Below, one piece after another: positions 43,800 to 52,661 of a stretch of DNA of 64,000 nucleotides. The notes under the pieces were generated by a model, which did not search any database, was not told the origin of the DNA, and saw nothing but the letters and a program-made list of their open reading frames with translations. Position numbers and translations under genes: made by a program. Numbering within the stretch: the stretch's first letter is position 1; every line of letters starts with the position of its first letter. The stretch comes from Vibrio mediterranei (lineage in GTDB: Bacteria > Pseudomonadota > Gammaproteobacteria > Enterobacterales > Vibrionaceae): NCBI RefSeq assembly GCF_900088415.1, contig NZ_FLLQ01000013.1, positions 55,353-119,352 of the forward strand. The letters are read 5' to 3'.

Positions 43800-43954
43800 A
43801 AGCGACCTCCCCAGGTTCTTGGTATTAGGGAATATGCCTTTTTTATTATCAAATCATTGGCATATAGTACGGTCACGTATTCTACTCCTTGATATGCAAC
43901 TACACCATATCAAAATTGGAGGAATATCACAGTTTGATATGAATAAACAAAAAC

Positions 43955-44716
43955 TTACAATCTAAATAGTGATTTAGCATTTTGTGTAGTGATGTCCAAG
44001 ATCTGCTGTTCGCTCATAGTTCGAACGTCTGCGATACGCTTTAAGACTAACTCAGTGTAAGCTGGTTCATTTCGTTTACCACGATGTGGGACGGGCGCTA
44101 GGTAAGGACAATCTGTCTCAAGAATCACCCAGTCTAAGTCTAATTCTGGAATCACTTTGTCCATACCGGAGTTTTTGAACGTTGATACGCCGCCAAGACC
44201 GAGATGAAAGCCGAGGTCATTTATGGCTTTGGCTTCATCCAAGTTACCGCCAAAACAATGGAATACGCCAGAAAGGTTGCCATCTTGCTCACCTTTTAGC
44301 AGAGCTAGGGTTTCTTCAATTGAATCTCGGGTATGAACAACAACTGGCAAGTCGAGCTCTTTCGCCCAGTTTAGCTGGGTAATAAAAGCGCGTTCTTGTT
44401 CCGCTTTATAGGTCTTGTCCCAATATAGATCTATGCCTATTTCACCAACGGCGATAAAGTTGTGCTTATCAAACCAAGAGTAAATGGTTTTTAAGGTCTG
44501 CTCGACGTCGCCATCCACGTAGCAAGGGTGAAGTCCCATCATTGAGCGACACACCTCTGGGTAGGCGGCTTCGGTGGCCAGCATGGGCTCAATAGACTCT
44601 AAATCAATGTTGGGTAACAGGATATGTTCGATGCCTGCAGCGCGAGCTCGTTGTACGACCTCGTCGCGATCGTTATCAAATTCTGTAGCGTAGATGTGAG
44701 CGTGTGTATCTATCAT
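43955..44716 (-). CDS. tatD: TatD-family metal-dependent deoxyribonuclease
   Basis: Metal-dependent DNase of the amidohydrolase TIM-barrel superfamily. The 253 residues carry DTHAHIYATEFDNDRDEVVQ, GEIGIDLYWDK, VVHTRDSIEETL, GVFHCFGG and ETDCPYLAPVPHRGKRNEPA, which supply the His, Glu and Asp ligands. Though linked to tatABC in many bacteria it is not part of translocation. Here it is on the opposite strand. TatD is preferred to the paralogues YcfH and YjjV because of its place by tatC. Confidence 0.88.
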   Translation of the reverse strand: MIDTHAHIYATEFDNDRDEVVQRARAAGIEHILLPNIDLESIEPMLATEAAYPEVCRSMMGLHPCYVDGDVEQTLKTIYSWFDKHNFIAVGEIGIDLYWDKTYKAEQERAFITQLNWAKELDLPVVVHTRDSIEETLALLKGEQDGNLSGVFHCFGGNLDEAKAINDLGFHLGLGGVSTFKNSGMDKVIPELDLDWVILETDCPYLAPVPHRGKRNEPAYTELVLKRIADVRTMSEQQILDITTQNAKSLFRL

Positions 44717-44858
44717 AGTCGCGTCATTGTAGTTTCACTGATCAAATAATAGGTTGAGTATATCGTTTCTGATTTAGCATTTTCCAATTTTACTACTAGC
44801 ATGATGAAACAAGAGTGATATGCTTGGTTTTCGCATTTGTCCAGACAAGGAGAGAAAG

Positions 44859-45896
44859 GTGTCTGTATCGATTCAAGGTCAATTCCCAGCACGACGTATG
44901 CGCCGTATGCGCAAGCATGATTTCAGCCGACGTTTGATGGCGGAGAATAAAGTGTCGGTGGATGATTTGATCTATCCAATGTTTATTCTTATGGGGAAAA
45001 ACCGCAGAGAGACGGTAGATTCTATGCCGGGTATTGAGCGTCTATCTATAGACTTGATGCTGGAAGAAGCGGAATATTTGGCTCAGCTTGGCGTTCCTGC
45101 CATTGCTCTTTTCCCAGTCGTCACTCAAGACGCGAAAAGTCTTTGTGCAGCTGAAGCACACAACCCAGAAGGTTTGGTGCAACGTGCAGTGCGCCTACTA
45201 AAACAGAATGTACCCCAAATGGGTGTGATTACCGATGTGGCGCTCGACCCGTTTACCACGCATGGTCAAGATGGCATCATCGATGAAGACGGCTACGTGC
45301 AAAATGATGAGACGACAGAAGTGCTAGTCAAACAGGCGCTATCTCATGCAGAGGCTGGTGCGGACGTAGTTGCTCCGTCTGACATGATGGATGGACGTAT
45401 TGGTCGAATTCGTGAAGCGCTTGAAGAAGCTGGCTATATTCACACGCAAATCATGGCTTACTCTGCAAAATACGCGTCAAATTACTATGGTCCATTCCGA
45501 GATGCGGTTGGTTCTGCATCGAACTTGAAGGGCGGTAATAAGAAAAACTACCAAATGGATCCAGCTAACAGTGATGAAGCCTTGCATGAAGTAGCAATGG
45601 ACATCAATGAAGGCGCAGATATGGTGATGGTGAAGCCAGGTATGCCTTATTTGGATGTAGTGCGTCGCGTACGAAGTGAGCTACAAGTGCCGACTTTTGC
45701 TTATCAAGTGTCTGGTGAATATGCGATGCACAAAGCTGCGATTCAAAATGGCTGGTTGAAAGAGCGTGAGACAGTCTTAGAGTCTTTGCTTTGCTTCAAG
45801 CGTGCTGGCGCAGATGGTATTCTTACTTACTTTGCTAAAGATGTCGCGGAGTGGTTAGCTGAAGAAAATGGTCAAGCAAAGACCTTCTTGAAATAG
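44859..45896 (+). CDS. hemB: Porphobilinogen synthase HemB
   Basis: Condenses two 5-aminolevulinate molecules to porphobilinogen. GTG 44859, 6 bp after AAGGAG, gives 345 residues starting MSVSIQGQFPARRMRRMRKH; an ATG at 44820 lacks a ribosome site. Active-site lysine segments YSAKYASNYYGPFRDA and DMVMVKPGMPYLDVV are intact, as is PSDMMDGRIGRIREAL. Monocistronic, with a terminator. Confidence 0.95.
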   Translation: MSVSIQGQFPARRMRRMRKHDFSRRLMAENKVSVDDLIYPMFILMGKNRRETVDSMPGIERLSIDLMLEEAEYLAQLGVPAIALFPVVTQDAKSLCAAEAHNPEGLVQRAVRLLKQNVPQMGVITDVALDPFTTHGQDGIIDEDGYVQNDETTEVLVKQALSHAEAGADVVAPSDMMDGRIGRIREALEEAGYIHTQIMAYSAKYASNYYGPFRDAVGSASNLKGGNKKNYQMDPANSDEALHEVAMDINEGADMVMVKPGMPYLDVVRRVRSELQVPTFAYQVSGEYAMHKAAIQNGWLKERETVLESLLCFKRAGADGILTYFAKDVAEWLAEENGQAKTFLK

Positions 45897-45930
45897 TTAG
45901 CTTAGATTAGCGATATTCTTGAGTGTGAAA

Positions 45931-45957
45931 AGCCGGTTGTATAAACCGGCTTTTTTA
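45931..45957 (+). terminator. Terminator of hemB
   Basis: Stem AGCCGGTT / AACCGGCT with GTATA loop, followed by TTTTTT. Confidence 0.85.
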
Positions 45958-45988
45958 GTTTTGCCGATAACAGTTAGGAGTGAATGAT

Positions 45989-46417
45989 ATGTTGGTTCGT
46001 GAAGGAACGCTTGAAGAGGTGGTGAGTATCGTTGAACTTATCGAGGAATTTGCTCACAAAGAAACTATCGAAAGCCTGCAAGCACGCTTGAATGGCCACA
46101 AGCACCTGATATTAGTGGCAGAAAAAGCAGGAGTTTTGCTGGGCTTTAAAATTGGCTATCAGATTGATGAGGTTAATTTTTACAGCTGGTTCGGCGGAGT
46201 CTCTCCTGTGGCAAGACAACAGGGTGTTGCTCAAGTTCTGATGGAGCACCAAGAATGCTGGGCGAAGCAACAAGGTTACCAACACATTACGGTTAAATCG
46301 CGTAATCAGTTTCCATCCATGTTAAGGCTGCTGATAAAAAATGGATACTTTATCTATGACTGTGAGCCGAAGCCGTTAGTGATTGAAACCAGAATTAACT
46401 TTATTAAGTATCTGTAA
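45989..46417 (+). CDS. GNAT-family N-acetyltransferase
   Basis: Predicted acetyl-CoA-dependent acyltransferase of unknown substrate. ATG 45989 has AGGAG 8 bp upstream; GTG 45980 overlaps that site. The 142 residues show the GNAT fold: VAEKAGVLLGFKIGYQI (beta strands), YSWFGGVSPVARQQGVAQVL with the R/QxxG(V/I)A acetyl-CoA loop, and a C-terminal NGYFIYDCEPKPLVIETRI. It lies between hemB and ryhB, as does an unnamed gene in V. cholerae. Confidence 0.85.
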   Translation: MLVREGTLEEVVSIVELIEEFAHKETIESLQARLNGHKHLILVAEKAGVLLGFKIGYQIDEVNFYSWFGGVSPVARQQGVAQVLMEHQECWAKQQGYQHITVKSRNQFPSMLRLLIKNGYFIYDCEPKPLVIETRINFIKYL

Positions 46418-46483
46418 AATATAAACAAATGGAAGATGGCTGATGGTGATAAAAATTTAATGAGAAAAATTCTCAATTAGTTG

Positions 46484-46512
46484 TTGACGATTTAAATGAG
46501 AATGATTACTAT
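46484..46512 (+). promoter_or_regulatory. ryhB promoter with overlapping Fur box
   Basis: TTGACG (46484-46489) and TACTAT (46507-46512) are 17 bp apart. Between and over them lies AAATGAGAATGATTACTAT (46494-46512), a Fur-box-like sequence, so iron-loaded Fur should block transcription. Confidence 0.85.
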
Positions 46513-46518
46513 TAACTA

Positions 46519-46713
46519 GTACTAAGGAAAAAGGTTCTGATTACTTCAGTCGCACTAGTGACCAGATTTCAATCAAGCTTGGTTCTTTTTGACACGACAT
46601 TGCTCACATTGCTTCCAGTGTATTTATAGCTTTTTGGTCGGTTAGATGTACTCAGATAATGAGATAACCTCCTCCTATTTTTGCTAGGCGACATCCTTGA
46701 TGTCGCTTTTTTT
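46519..46713 (+). ncRNA. ryhB: Small RNA RyhB
   Basis: Iron-starvation sRNA acting with Hfq on mRNAs for iron-using proteins. The core CACGACATTGCTCACATTGC continuing TTCCAGT (46593-46619) is the enterobacterial RyhB seed region, letter for letter. The start is inferred from the promoter; the end is the terminator GCGACATC-CTT-GATGTCGC-T7 (46688-46713). At about 195 nt it is longer than the 90-nt E. coli RNA, as in V. cholerae, where ryhB also lies just upstream of polA. An 84-codon frame on the other strand is a shadow. Confidence 0.93.
46688..46713 (+). terminator. ryhB terminator
   Basis: Stem GCGACATC / GATGTCGC with CTT loop, then seven T. Confidence 0.9.
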
Positions 46714-46791
46714 CTGCCTAGTGATTGAGCATTATTTGAGCGGTTATAAATAGAACATAATTCTGCAACGATTGCTTTCTGTAAAAGAAGG

Positions 46792-46942
46792 TTTTCCACA
46801 TGGCTTGATCCTGAAAGGATCATAGTTATACATGTAGATCTGAATATATTTACATATAAAACAAAGGCTTATTATAAAGTTTTTGTTCTTTTTTAGTTAT
46901 CCACTTCGATTTAAAACAACTATATAAACAGACTTATCCACA
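46792..46942 (+). promoter_or_regulatory. Three DnaA-box-like sites upstream of polA
   Basis: TTTTCCACA (46792-46800), TTATCCACT (46897-46905) and a perfect consensus TTATCCACA (46934-46942), all in the same orientation within 280 bp of the polA start. DnaA control of polA has been described for E. coli; direct binding here is inferred. The rest of 46714-47068 is AT-rich, non-coding DNA. Confidence 0.55.
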
Positions 46943-47068
46943 GAAAGTGATGCCATAATCGCCAATATTATTCTTAAGCTGTGTATATAGCCAGTGAAAG
47001 GTCGTGGCATAGTGTAATGAGACGTGGCATTCTTATAGCTTATAACCTGCAATCTTGGATAATTAGAC

Positions 47069-49867
47069 ATGGCTCATATACCAGACAACCCACTGATTCT
47101 CATTGATGGATCTTCCTATCTTTACCGAGCTTTCCACGCCTACCCAGAAACGATGAGCAATGGTGAAATACCAACCAATGCGGTTTACGGTGTAGTGAAC
47201 ATGCTGAGAAGCATGATGCGTCAATTTGCTTCTGAGCGAATTGCGGTGGTGTTTGATGCGAAAGGTAAAACTTTCCGTGATGATATGTATCCGGAATACA
47301 AGGCCAACCGTCCTCCAATGCCTGATGATTTGAGATGTCAGATTGAGCCTCTGCATAATGTGATTAAAGCAATGGGTCTGCCATTGATCTGTGTACCTGG
47401 CGTGGAAGCGGATGACGTTATCGGTACGCTGGCACATCAAGCATCACAAGCAGGTATGCCTGTGCTTATTAGTACTGGCGATAAAGATATGGCTCAGCTT
47501 GTGGATGATAATGTTACGCTGATCAACACCATGACCAACGTAGTGATGGATCGAGAAGGTGTGGTAGAGAAGTTTGGTATTCCACCAGAGCTTATCATCG
47601 ATTATCTTGCTCTAATGGGCGATAAAGTGGATAACATTCCAGGTGTCCCTGGCGTCGGCGATAAAACCGCGACGGCATTGCTTCAAGGCATTGGTGGGAT
47701 CAAAGATCTTTATGAACGCTTAGATGATATCGCACCGCTCGGTTTCCGTGGTTCTAAAACCATGGCTAAGAAACTTACAGAGCATAAAGATAATGCAGTT
47801 TTGTCTTATGAGTTAGCGACGATTAAGCTTGATGTCGAATTAGACTGCACGCCAGAGTCTCTTTTAAAGCAGCAACCGAACGTGGATGAACTGACTAAAC
47901 TGTACGGTCAGCTTACCTTTAAGTCATGGTTAAATGAGCTACTTGAAGGTGGTACTGGTCAAGTTGAAGCAGTGGAGAGCGCAGCAAGAAAAACCACCAG
48001 TGCATCTCAAAGTGACGAACAATCTGAGATGGACACGTCACAAGTCACCATTGATCGCAGTGCCTATGAAACCATCCTGACTGAAGAGAGCTTTAACAGC
48101 TGGTTAGAGAAACTGAAATCTGCTCCTGTTATCGCTTTTGATACTGAAACCGACAGCCTAGATTATATGGTGGCGAACCTTGTTGGTCTGTCATTTGCGA
48201 TTGAAGAAGGGGTGGCGGCATATGTCCCTGTAGCTCACGACTATATTGGCGCGCCTGAGCAGCTTGATCGTCAGTGGGTTTTAGAGCAGTTGAAACCGCT
48301 ATTAGAAGATGATGCTATTGCTAAGGTTGGGCAAAACCTAAAATACGATGCCAGCGTATTAGCTCGTTACGATATTGAGCTTAAAGGCATCAAATTTGAC
48401 ACTATGCTAGCGTCTTATGTCTATAACAGTGTTGGAGGCAAGCATGATATGGATAGCCTTGCTCTGCGTTTCTTGCAACATAGCTGTATCTCTTTCGAAC
48501 AAATTGCAGGTAAAGGTAAAGCGCAGCTCACTTTTAACCAGATCGATCTTGAGCAAGCATCGCCTTATGCTGCAGAAGATGCTGACGTGACCTTCCGACT
48601 CCATCAGCGTTTGAATGCAGAGCTTGAGAAAAATGAAGCGCTGAATCGTATTTACCAAGATATTGAAGTACCACTGGTGCCAGTTCTTTCTCGTATTGAA
48701 CGTACGGGGGTACTGATTGATGATATGTTGTTAGGCGCGCAGTCTCAGGAAATTGCAGCAAGACTGGATGAGCTGGAGCAAAAGGCGTTTGAGATTGCCG
48801 GACAAGAGTTCAACTTAAGCTCGCCAAAACAGCTTCAAACCATTTTCTTTGAGAAGATGGGCTTACCTGTAATCAAAAAGACGCCATCCGGTGCGCCTTC
48901 TACTAATGAAGAAGTGCTACAAGAGCTAGCGCTAGACTATCCATTACCAAAGCTGATTTTGGAATATCGTGGCTTGGCTAAACTGAAGTCGACTTATACT
49001 GACAAGCTTCCTAAGATGATCAATCCAGAAACAGGCCGTGTTCATACGTCATACCACCAAGCCGTAACGGCGACTGGCCGTTTGTCGTCGACTGATCCAA
49101 ACTTGCAGAATATTCCAATTCGTAATGAAGAAGGACGCCGTATTCGACAAGCGTTTATTGCGCCGCATGGATGGAAGATTCTTGCTGTCGACTATTCTCA
49201 AATTGAACTGCGAATTATGGCCCATCTGTCTGGTGACAAAGCGCTATTGGATGCGTTCAAAAATGGTAAAGATATCCACGCGGCAACGGCGGCAGAGATC
49301 ATTGGTGTCGATATTGAGCAGGTGACCAGTGAACAACGTCGCCGTGCAAAAGCGATTAACTTTGGTCTTATCTATGGCATGAGTGCATTTGGCTTATCTA
49401 AGCAGTTAGGTATTTCTCGTGGTGAAGCGCAACAATATATGGATACCTATTTTGAGCGTTATCCAGGTGTGATGCAGTACATGGAAGACACGCGCTCGTT
49501 GGCGGCTGAAAAAGGTTACGTGGAAACCATCTTTGGTCGTCGCCTACATCTACCAGAAATCAAATCGCGTAATGGTATGCGTCGTAAAGCAGCGGAGCGA
49601 GCGGCGATCAACGCGCCTATGCAAGGTACTGCTGCAGATATCATCAAGAAAGCGATGTTACTCGTTGATGAGTGGGTGCAAGCGGAAGGCGAGGGTAAGG
49701 TTAAGCTTCTTATGCAAGTACACGATGAACTGGTATTTGAAGTGGAATCGTCATCTTTGAGCGAAATTGAAAGTAAAATACAAAAATTGATGGAATCAGC
49801 AGCAGAGCTTGATGTTCCATTGGTTGCGGAAGCTGGTCACGGTGACAACTGGGATCAGGCTCACTAG
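47069..49867 (+). CDS. polA: DNA polymerase I
   Basis: Repair and Okazaki-fragment polymerase, 932 residues. The 5'-3' exonuclease is at about 1-290 (LIDGSSYLYRAFHA, VVFDAKGKTFRDDMYPEYKA, GDKVDNIPGVPGVGDKTA). The 3'-5' exonuclease has its catalytic DTE (IAFDTETDSLDYM, about 355-367), so proofreading seems intact. Polymerase motifs A (VDYSQIELRIMAH, about 706), B (RRAKAINFGLIYGMS) and C (VHDELVFEVE, about 883) are complete. It is followed by a terminator and Spot 42, the standard gammaproteobacterial order. Confidence 0.98.
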   Translation: MAHIPDNPLILIDGSSYLYRAFHAYPETMSNGEIPTNAVYGVVNMLRSMMRQFASERIAVVFDAKGKTFRDDMYPEYKANRPPMPDDLRCQIEPLHNVIKAMGLPLICVPGVEADDVIGTLAHQASQAGMPVLISTGDKDMAQLVDDNVTLINTMTNVVMDREGVVEKFGIPPELIIDYLALMGDKVDNIPGVPGVGDKTATALLQGIGGIKDLYERLDDIAPLGFRGSKTMAKKLTEHKDNAVLSYELATIKLDVELDCTPESLLKQQPNVDELTKLYGQLTFKSWLNELLEGGTGQVEAVESAARKTTSASQSDEQSEMDTSQVTIDRSAYETILTEESFNSWLEKLKSAPVIAFDTETDSLDYMVANLVGLSFAIEEGVAAYVPVAHDYIGAPEQLDRQWVLEQLKPLLEDDAIAKVGQNLKYDASVLARYDIELKGIKFDTMLASYVYNSVGGKHDMDSLALRFLQHSCISFEQIAGKGKAQLTFNQIDLEQASPYAAEDADVTFRLHQRLNAELEKNEALNRIYQDIEVPLVPVLSRIERTGVLIDDMLLGAQSQEIAARLDELEQKAFEIAGQEFNLSSPKQLQTIFFEKMGLPVIKKTPSGAPSTNEEVLQELALDYPLPKLILEYRGLAKLKSTYTDKLPKMINPETGRVHTSYHQAVTATGRLSSTDPNLQNIPIRNEEGRRIRQAFIAPHGWKILAVDYSQIELRIMAHLSGDKALLDAFKNGKDIHAATAAEIIGVDIEQVTSEQRRRAKAINFGLIYGMSAFGLSKQLGISRGEAQQYMDTYFERYPGVMQYMEDTRSLAAEKGYVETIFGRRLHLPEIKSRNGMRRKAAERAAINAPMQGTAADIIKKAMLLVDEWVQAEGEGKVKLLMQVHDELVFEVESSSLSEIESKIQKLMESAAELDVPLVAEAGHGDNWDQAH

Positions 49868-49900
49868 ACAATTTTTGAGCAATTTGAGCAAATTAACATG

Positions 49901-49929
49901 AGCCAGCGCACAGTCGTTGGCTTTTTTTT
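49901..49929 (+). terminator. polA terminator
   Basis: Stem AGCCAGCG / CGTTGGCT, then T8. Confidence 0.85.
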
Positions 49930-50042
49930 GTCATTAAAAAAGTTTTTATATCTAAAACAGTTATGTCTATTAACAAAACTTTCATGAAAAAAAACTACAA
50001 AAACGGTTTCATTTTCTGATCAGTTGTTGTACATTAGAACGC

Positions 50043-50148
50043 GTAGGGTACAGAGGTAAGATGTTCTATCTTTCAGACCTTTTGTTTCACGTTATTGGAT
50101 TAGGCTGATTCAGCCGCCCCAGTCAGTATTTGACTGGGGCGTTTTTTC
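50043..50148 (+). ncRNA. spf: Spot 42 RNA
   Basis: Hfq-dependent sRNA of catabolite control. GTAGGGTACAGAGGTAAGAT and the following TTCTATCTTTCAGACCTTTT match E. coli Spot 42 base for base; the 3' end is the terminator GCCCCAGTCA / TGACTGGGGC plus T6. The -10 TACATT lies at 50030-50035. Location between polA and engB is the conserved one. Confidence 0.96.
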
Positions 50149-50439
50149 TTGTGGCAAAGAAAATTCCCCTACCGCATCATCTCTTAGACACCTTGTCATT
50201 TTTCTTCTGTTTTGACGCCCATTTACCATCCAGTTTGTAATTTAACGACCTTCACAGTATTGATAATTTACACATAGAACTAAGCCATATTTAGATGTTT
50301 ATAATTCAGGTGTAACTATCTGAAAGGTAAAGATTAAGGTGGGTTTTGTTACGAGAGGGATTTGGAGTGGTAGAGAAGACTAGCTCACATTTTGCGTGGT
50401 AGGCAATTGAATTATCAACGGACTTGATAGATTCTTTTT

Positions 50440-50502
50440 GCAAACAATAACTAAATCTTCTCTCTCCCATTGCCCTGCCAGGATGGCGGGGCGTTTTGTT
50501 TC
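50440..50502 (+). ncRNA. Candidate small RNA between spf and engB
   Basis: A strong plus-strand terminator (GCCCTGCC-AGGAT-GGCGGGGC, then GTTTTGTTT; 50472-50501) lies about 350 bp past the Spot 42 terminator, with no plus-strand gene before it; the opposite strand lacks a T-run, so it does not serve engB. It is preceded by a pyrimidine-rich single-stranded stretch (CTTCTCTCTCCC), typical of an sRNA seed. A short sRNA (VSsrna24, as I recall) was reported at this place in Aliivibrio. The 5' end is a guess: weak TTGAAT/TAGATT elements at 50407/50428, or a TATAAT at 50300 giving a longer RNA. Confidence 0.5.
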
Positions 50503-50509
50503 TGAAGGC

Positions 50510-51157
50510 TTACTCTTCGATATCGTCGTTGATATCGTCTTCTAACATTTCAAATGCTGGAGCAAACCAAGTATCAAGTTTGCTACGCAGTTGGTCGACA
50601 CCAATTCCTTTCAAAGAAGAGAACGCATCTACTTGAACATCGCCACCAAAGGCCAGTGCAGCTTCACGAATTTTAAGCACTTGCGCTTTACGAGCACCAC
50701 TCTTTAGTTTGTCTGCTTTAGTCAGTAGCACTTGTACTGGAATATGAGATTCTACCGCCCATTGAATAAGCTGTTGGTCGAGATCTTTCATTGGGTGTCT
50801 GATGTCCATTAGGACCACAAGACCTTTTAAACATTTGCGCTTCTGTAAGTACTCTCCCAGTGACTTTTGCCATTTCTTTTTCATTTCTAGGGGTACTTGA
50901 GCAAAGCCGTATCCTGGTAAGTCAACGATATGACAACCTTCATCAACCTTAAATAAGTTAATAAGTTGAGTACGGCCTGGAGTTTTACTGGTTTTAGCCA
51001 GAGCTCTTTGGTTCGTTAGACGGTTTAGTGAACTCGATTTACCTGCATTGGAGCGTCCTGCAAACGCGATTTCGATTCCTTCATCTTCTGGCAAGTGACG
51101 AATATCAGGTGCACTTGTTATGAAATGCGTGTTTTGATAATGAATTTTTACGCTCAC
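50510..51157 (-). CDS. engB: Ribosome-biogenesis GTPase EngB (YihA)
   Basis: Essential GTPase for large-subunit assembly. GTG 51157, with GGAG 7 bp upstream, yields 215 residues starting MSVKIHYQNTHFITSAPDIR, the usual N-terminus; the longer frame to 51244 has no support. G1 GRSNAGKSS, G3 DLPGYG, G4 TKAD and the TRB-type TPGRTQLINLF (G2) are present, with an acidic C-terminus (EDDINDDIEE). Confidence 0.94.
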   Translation of the reverse strand: MSVKIHYQNTHFITSAPDIRHLPEDEGIEIAFAGRSNAGKSSSLNRLTNQRALAKTSKTPGRTQLINLFKVDEGCHIVDLPGYGFAQVPLEMKKKWQKSLGEYLQKRKCLKGLVVLMDIRHPMKDLDQQLIQWAVESHIPVQVLLTKADKLKSGARKAQVLKIREAALAFGGDVQVDAFSSLKGIGVDQLRSKLDTWFAPAFEMLEDDINDDIEE

Positions 51158-51364
51158 TGTTAACTCCATCTCGACTTTGTGTAGTCGATTGATTACTTTT
51201 TTGTGAAATTGTGTAAAATAACCGTGCTCGGCATATGGCCACACATTGTACCATGAACGGTATTAATTGCCCGTGTTACCTCACTTTGTCCTTTTGGCAC
51301 CATTCTGTTGGGTTTCGCGAGGCGTGTAGTGGTACTGGAAGCTTGATAATTATAATGGAATGTC
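51158..51364. promoter_or_regulatory. Divergent engB / cytochrome c4 promoter region
   Basis: About 207 bp without a convincing gene; a 65-codon plus-strand frame here runs out of frame into cytochrome c4 and is a shadow. Promoters for both genes are expected but none is sharply defined. Confidence 0.4.
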
Positions 51365-51982
51365 ATGAAAAAATTAGCGCTAATCTTGAGTCTTGTAGTC
51401 AGCTGCTCAGTATGGGCCCAAGGCGATATTGAAGCTGGTAAAGCAAAATCCCAAACCTGTGTTGCGTGTCACGGAGCTGATGGTAACAGTCAGTTAACCA
51501 TGTACCCTAGCATTGCTGGTCAACACGCCAAATATATTGAAAAACAACTAAAAGATCTGAAACTCGGTATGACGAGTAGTGGTAAACAAGGTCGTTACGA
51601 TCCTGTGATGAGTGGTATGGCAATGCCGCTATCTGAGCAAGATATGGCGGATCTTGCTGCGTATTACTCTTCAATGCCTCTAGCACCAAACAGTACCCCT
51701 GAGAATGTCGTTGACCAAGGTAAAGTACTTTACATGGCTGGTGATGCAGAACGTGGTATTACAGCTTGTATTGCTTGTCACGGCCCTCGTGGTAACGGTA
51801 CAGAACTTTCTGGTTTTCCTAAAATTTCTGGTCAACACGCTGAATATGTTAAAGCTCAGTTAGAGAAATTCCGCAGTGGTGACCGTGCTAACGATATGAA
51901 CGCTATGATGCGTGATATCGCTAAGAAGCTGAATGATGACGATATCGACACCCTATCTAAGTATGTAGGCGGTCTTCACTAA
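51365..51982 (+). CDS. Dihaem cytochrome c4
   Basis: Periplasmic or membrane-attached electron carrier to terminal oxidases. The 205 residues start with a signal peptide (MKKLALILSLVVSCSVWAQG) and have two class I haem domains: CVACHGADGN (about 32-41) and CIACHGPRGN (about 134-143), each followed by a Met ligand candidate (MSGMAMPL; MRDIAKKL region has MNAMM). The YPSIAGQHAKYIEKQL and FPKISGQHAEYVKAQL repeats show the internal duplication of cytochrome c4. Next to engB, as in many gammaproteobacteria. Confidence 0.93.
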   Translation: MKKLALILSLVVSCSVWAQGDIEAGKAKSQTCVACHGADGNSQLTMYPSIAGQHAKYIEKQLKDLKLGMTSSGKQGRYDPVMSGMAMPLSEQDMADLAAYYSSMPLAPNSTPENVVDQGKVLYMAGDAERGITACIACHGPRGNGTELSGFPKISGQHAEYVKAQLEKFRSGDRANDMNAMMRDIAKKLNDDDIDTLSKYVGGLH

Positions 51983-52045
51983 TCCAATTCAACGTTGCAA
52001 CAACTTAGCAGCCCAACAATAGTTTCTTTACGCCAAACCGAGCGA

Positions 52046-52082
52046 ACAATGCCCCTTCGAATGAAGGGGCATTGTTGTTTTT
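52046..52082 (+). terminator. Cytochrome c4 terminator
   Basis: Long stem AACAATGCCCCTTC / GAAGGGGCATTGTT with GAAT loop, then GTTTTT. Confidence 0.85.
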
Positions 52083-52267
52083 GGTGACTTATCTCACTAA
52101 TTGCTCGTTAAGCGTGTTGCTCTCATTGTTCTACTTGGCTGATGAGGTTGTGAGATATTTGCCATACTTGCTGTCACTAAATTGCCAATAACTACATTTA
52201 AGTATTTGAAATTAATGTTTTTTATTCATTCTTCTGTAAAGGCAACATGAAAAAAGAGCTCTGCAGG

Positions 52268-52295
52268 TTGTTTTCAATCCTCGCTCGGGTAAATT
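52268..52295 (+). promoter_or_regulatory. Promoter of the CsrB-like RNA
   Basis: TTGTTT (52268-52273) and TAAATT (52290-52295), 16 bp apart, 8 bp before the inferred start GTCGACAGG. A response-regulator (VarA/UvrY) site is expected upstream but I cannot identify one with confidence. Confidence 0.5.
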
Positions 52296-52302
52296 GTTCC
52301 TT

Positions 52303-52640
52303 GTCGACAGGAAGTAGACACAGGGATTTCAGACCAAGATGGTTTTCAAGGATGTCTAACTAGGAAGGTTAGAAGAAACACAACGGATTGGCTTGTACTA
52401 GGAGTACAGGCGGATAAGGATGGTCAACTTTTCTCAGGATGAGAACTTAAACGGACAGGGTTTAGGAAGAACTCGCGCAAATGGCTTTGCTAGGGAACGC
52501 GAAAACGCATCAGGATGATGACAAACAAGAATTAGCAGTGGAAGCACAAATAACAAACGGATATTTGTGAAGCATCAAAAGATGCTAACAGTTTCGCCGT
52601 ATGGCGATAGAAAGCGACAGGTCTTCCTGTCGCTTTTTTT
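52303..52640 (+). ncRNA. csrB: CsrB-family regulatory RNA
   Basis: RNA that sequesters the translational regulator CsrA. It opens GTCGACAGGAAGT, like E. coli CsrB (GTCGACAGGGAGT). Within 338 nt there are ten AGGA or AGGGA motifs (52309, 52322, 52349, 52362, 52400, 52417, 52436, 52464, 52492, 52512) and several more GGA, many in hairpin loops such as TCTCAGGATGAGA and TGTACTAGGAGTACA. It ends with the terminator GCGACAGG / CCTGTCGC plus T7. Vibrios have three or four such RNAs; which one this is (csrB, C or D) is not decided. Confidence 0.9.
52613..52640 (+). terminator. Terminator of the CsrB-like RNA
   Basis: Stem AAGCGACAGG / CCTGTCGCTT with TCTT loop, then T7. Confidence 0.88.
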
Positions 52641-52661
52641 ACGTTTGCTCACAAGATAAAT

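Noticed and set aside
43735..43965. 76-codon frame on the plus strand
   Set aside because: It lies opposite the better supported 38-residue Cys/His ORF and overlaps the end of tatD; low-quality product.
46569..46823. 84-codon frame on the minus strand
   Set aside because: It lies opposite RyhB and its terminator, has no ribosome site and a composition unlike a protein.
51235..51432. 65-codon plus-strand frame before cytochrome c4
   Set aside because: It runs out of frame into the signal peptide of cytochrome c4 and has no ribosome site.
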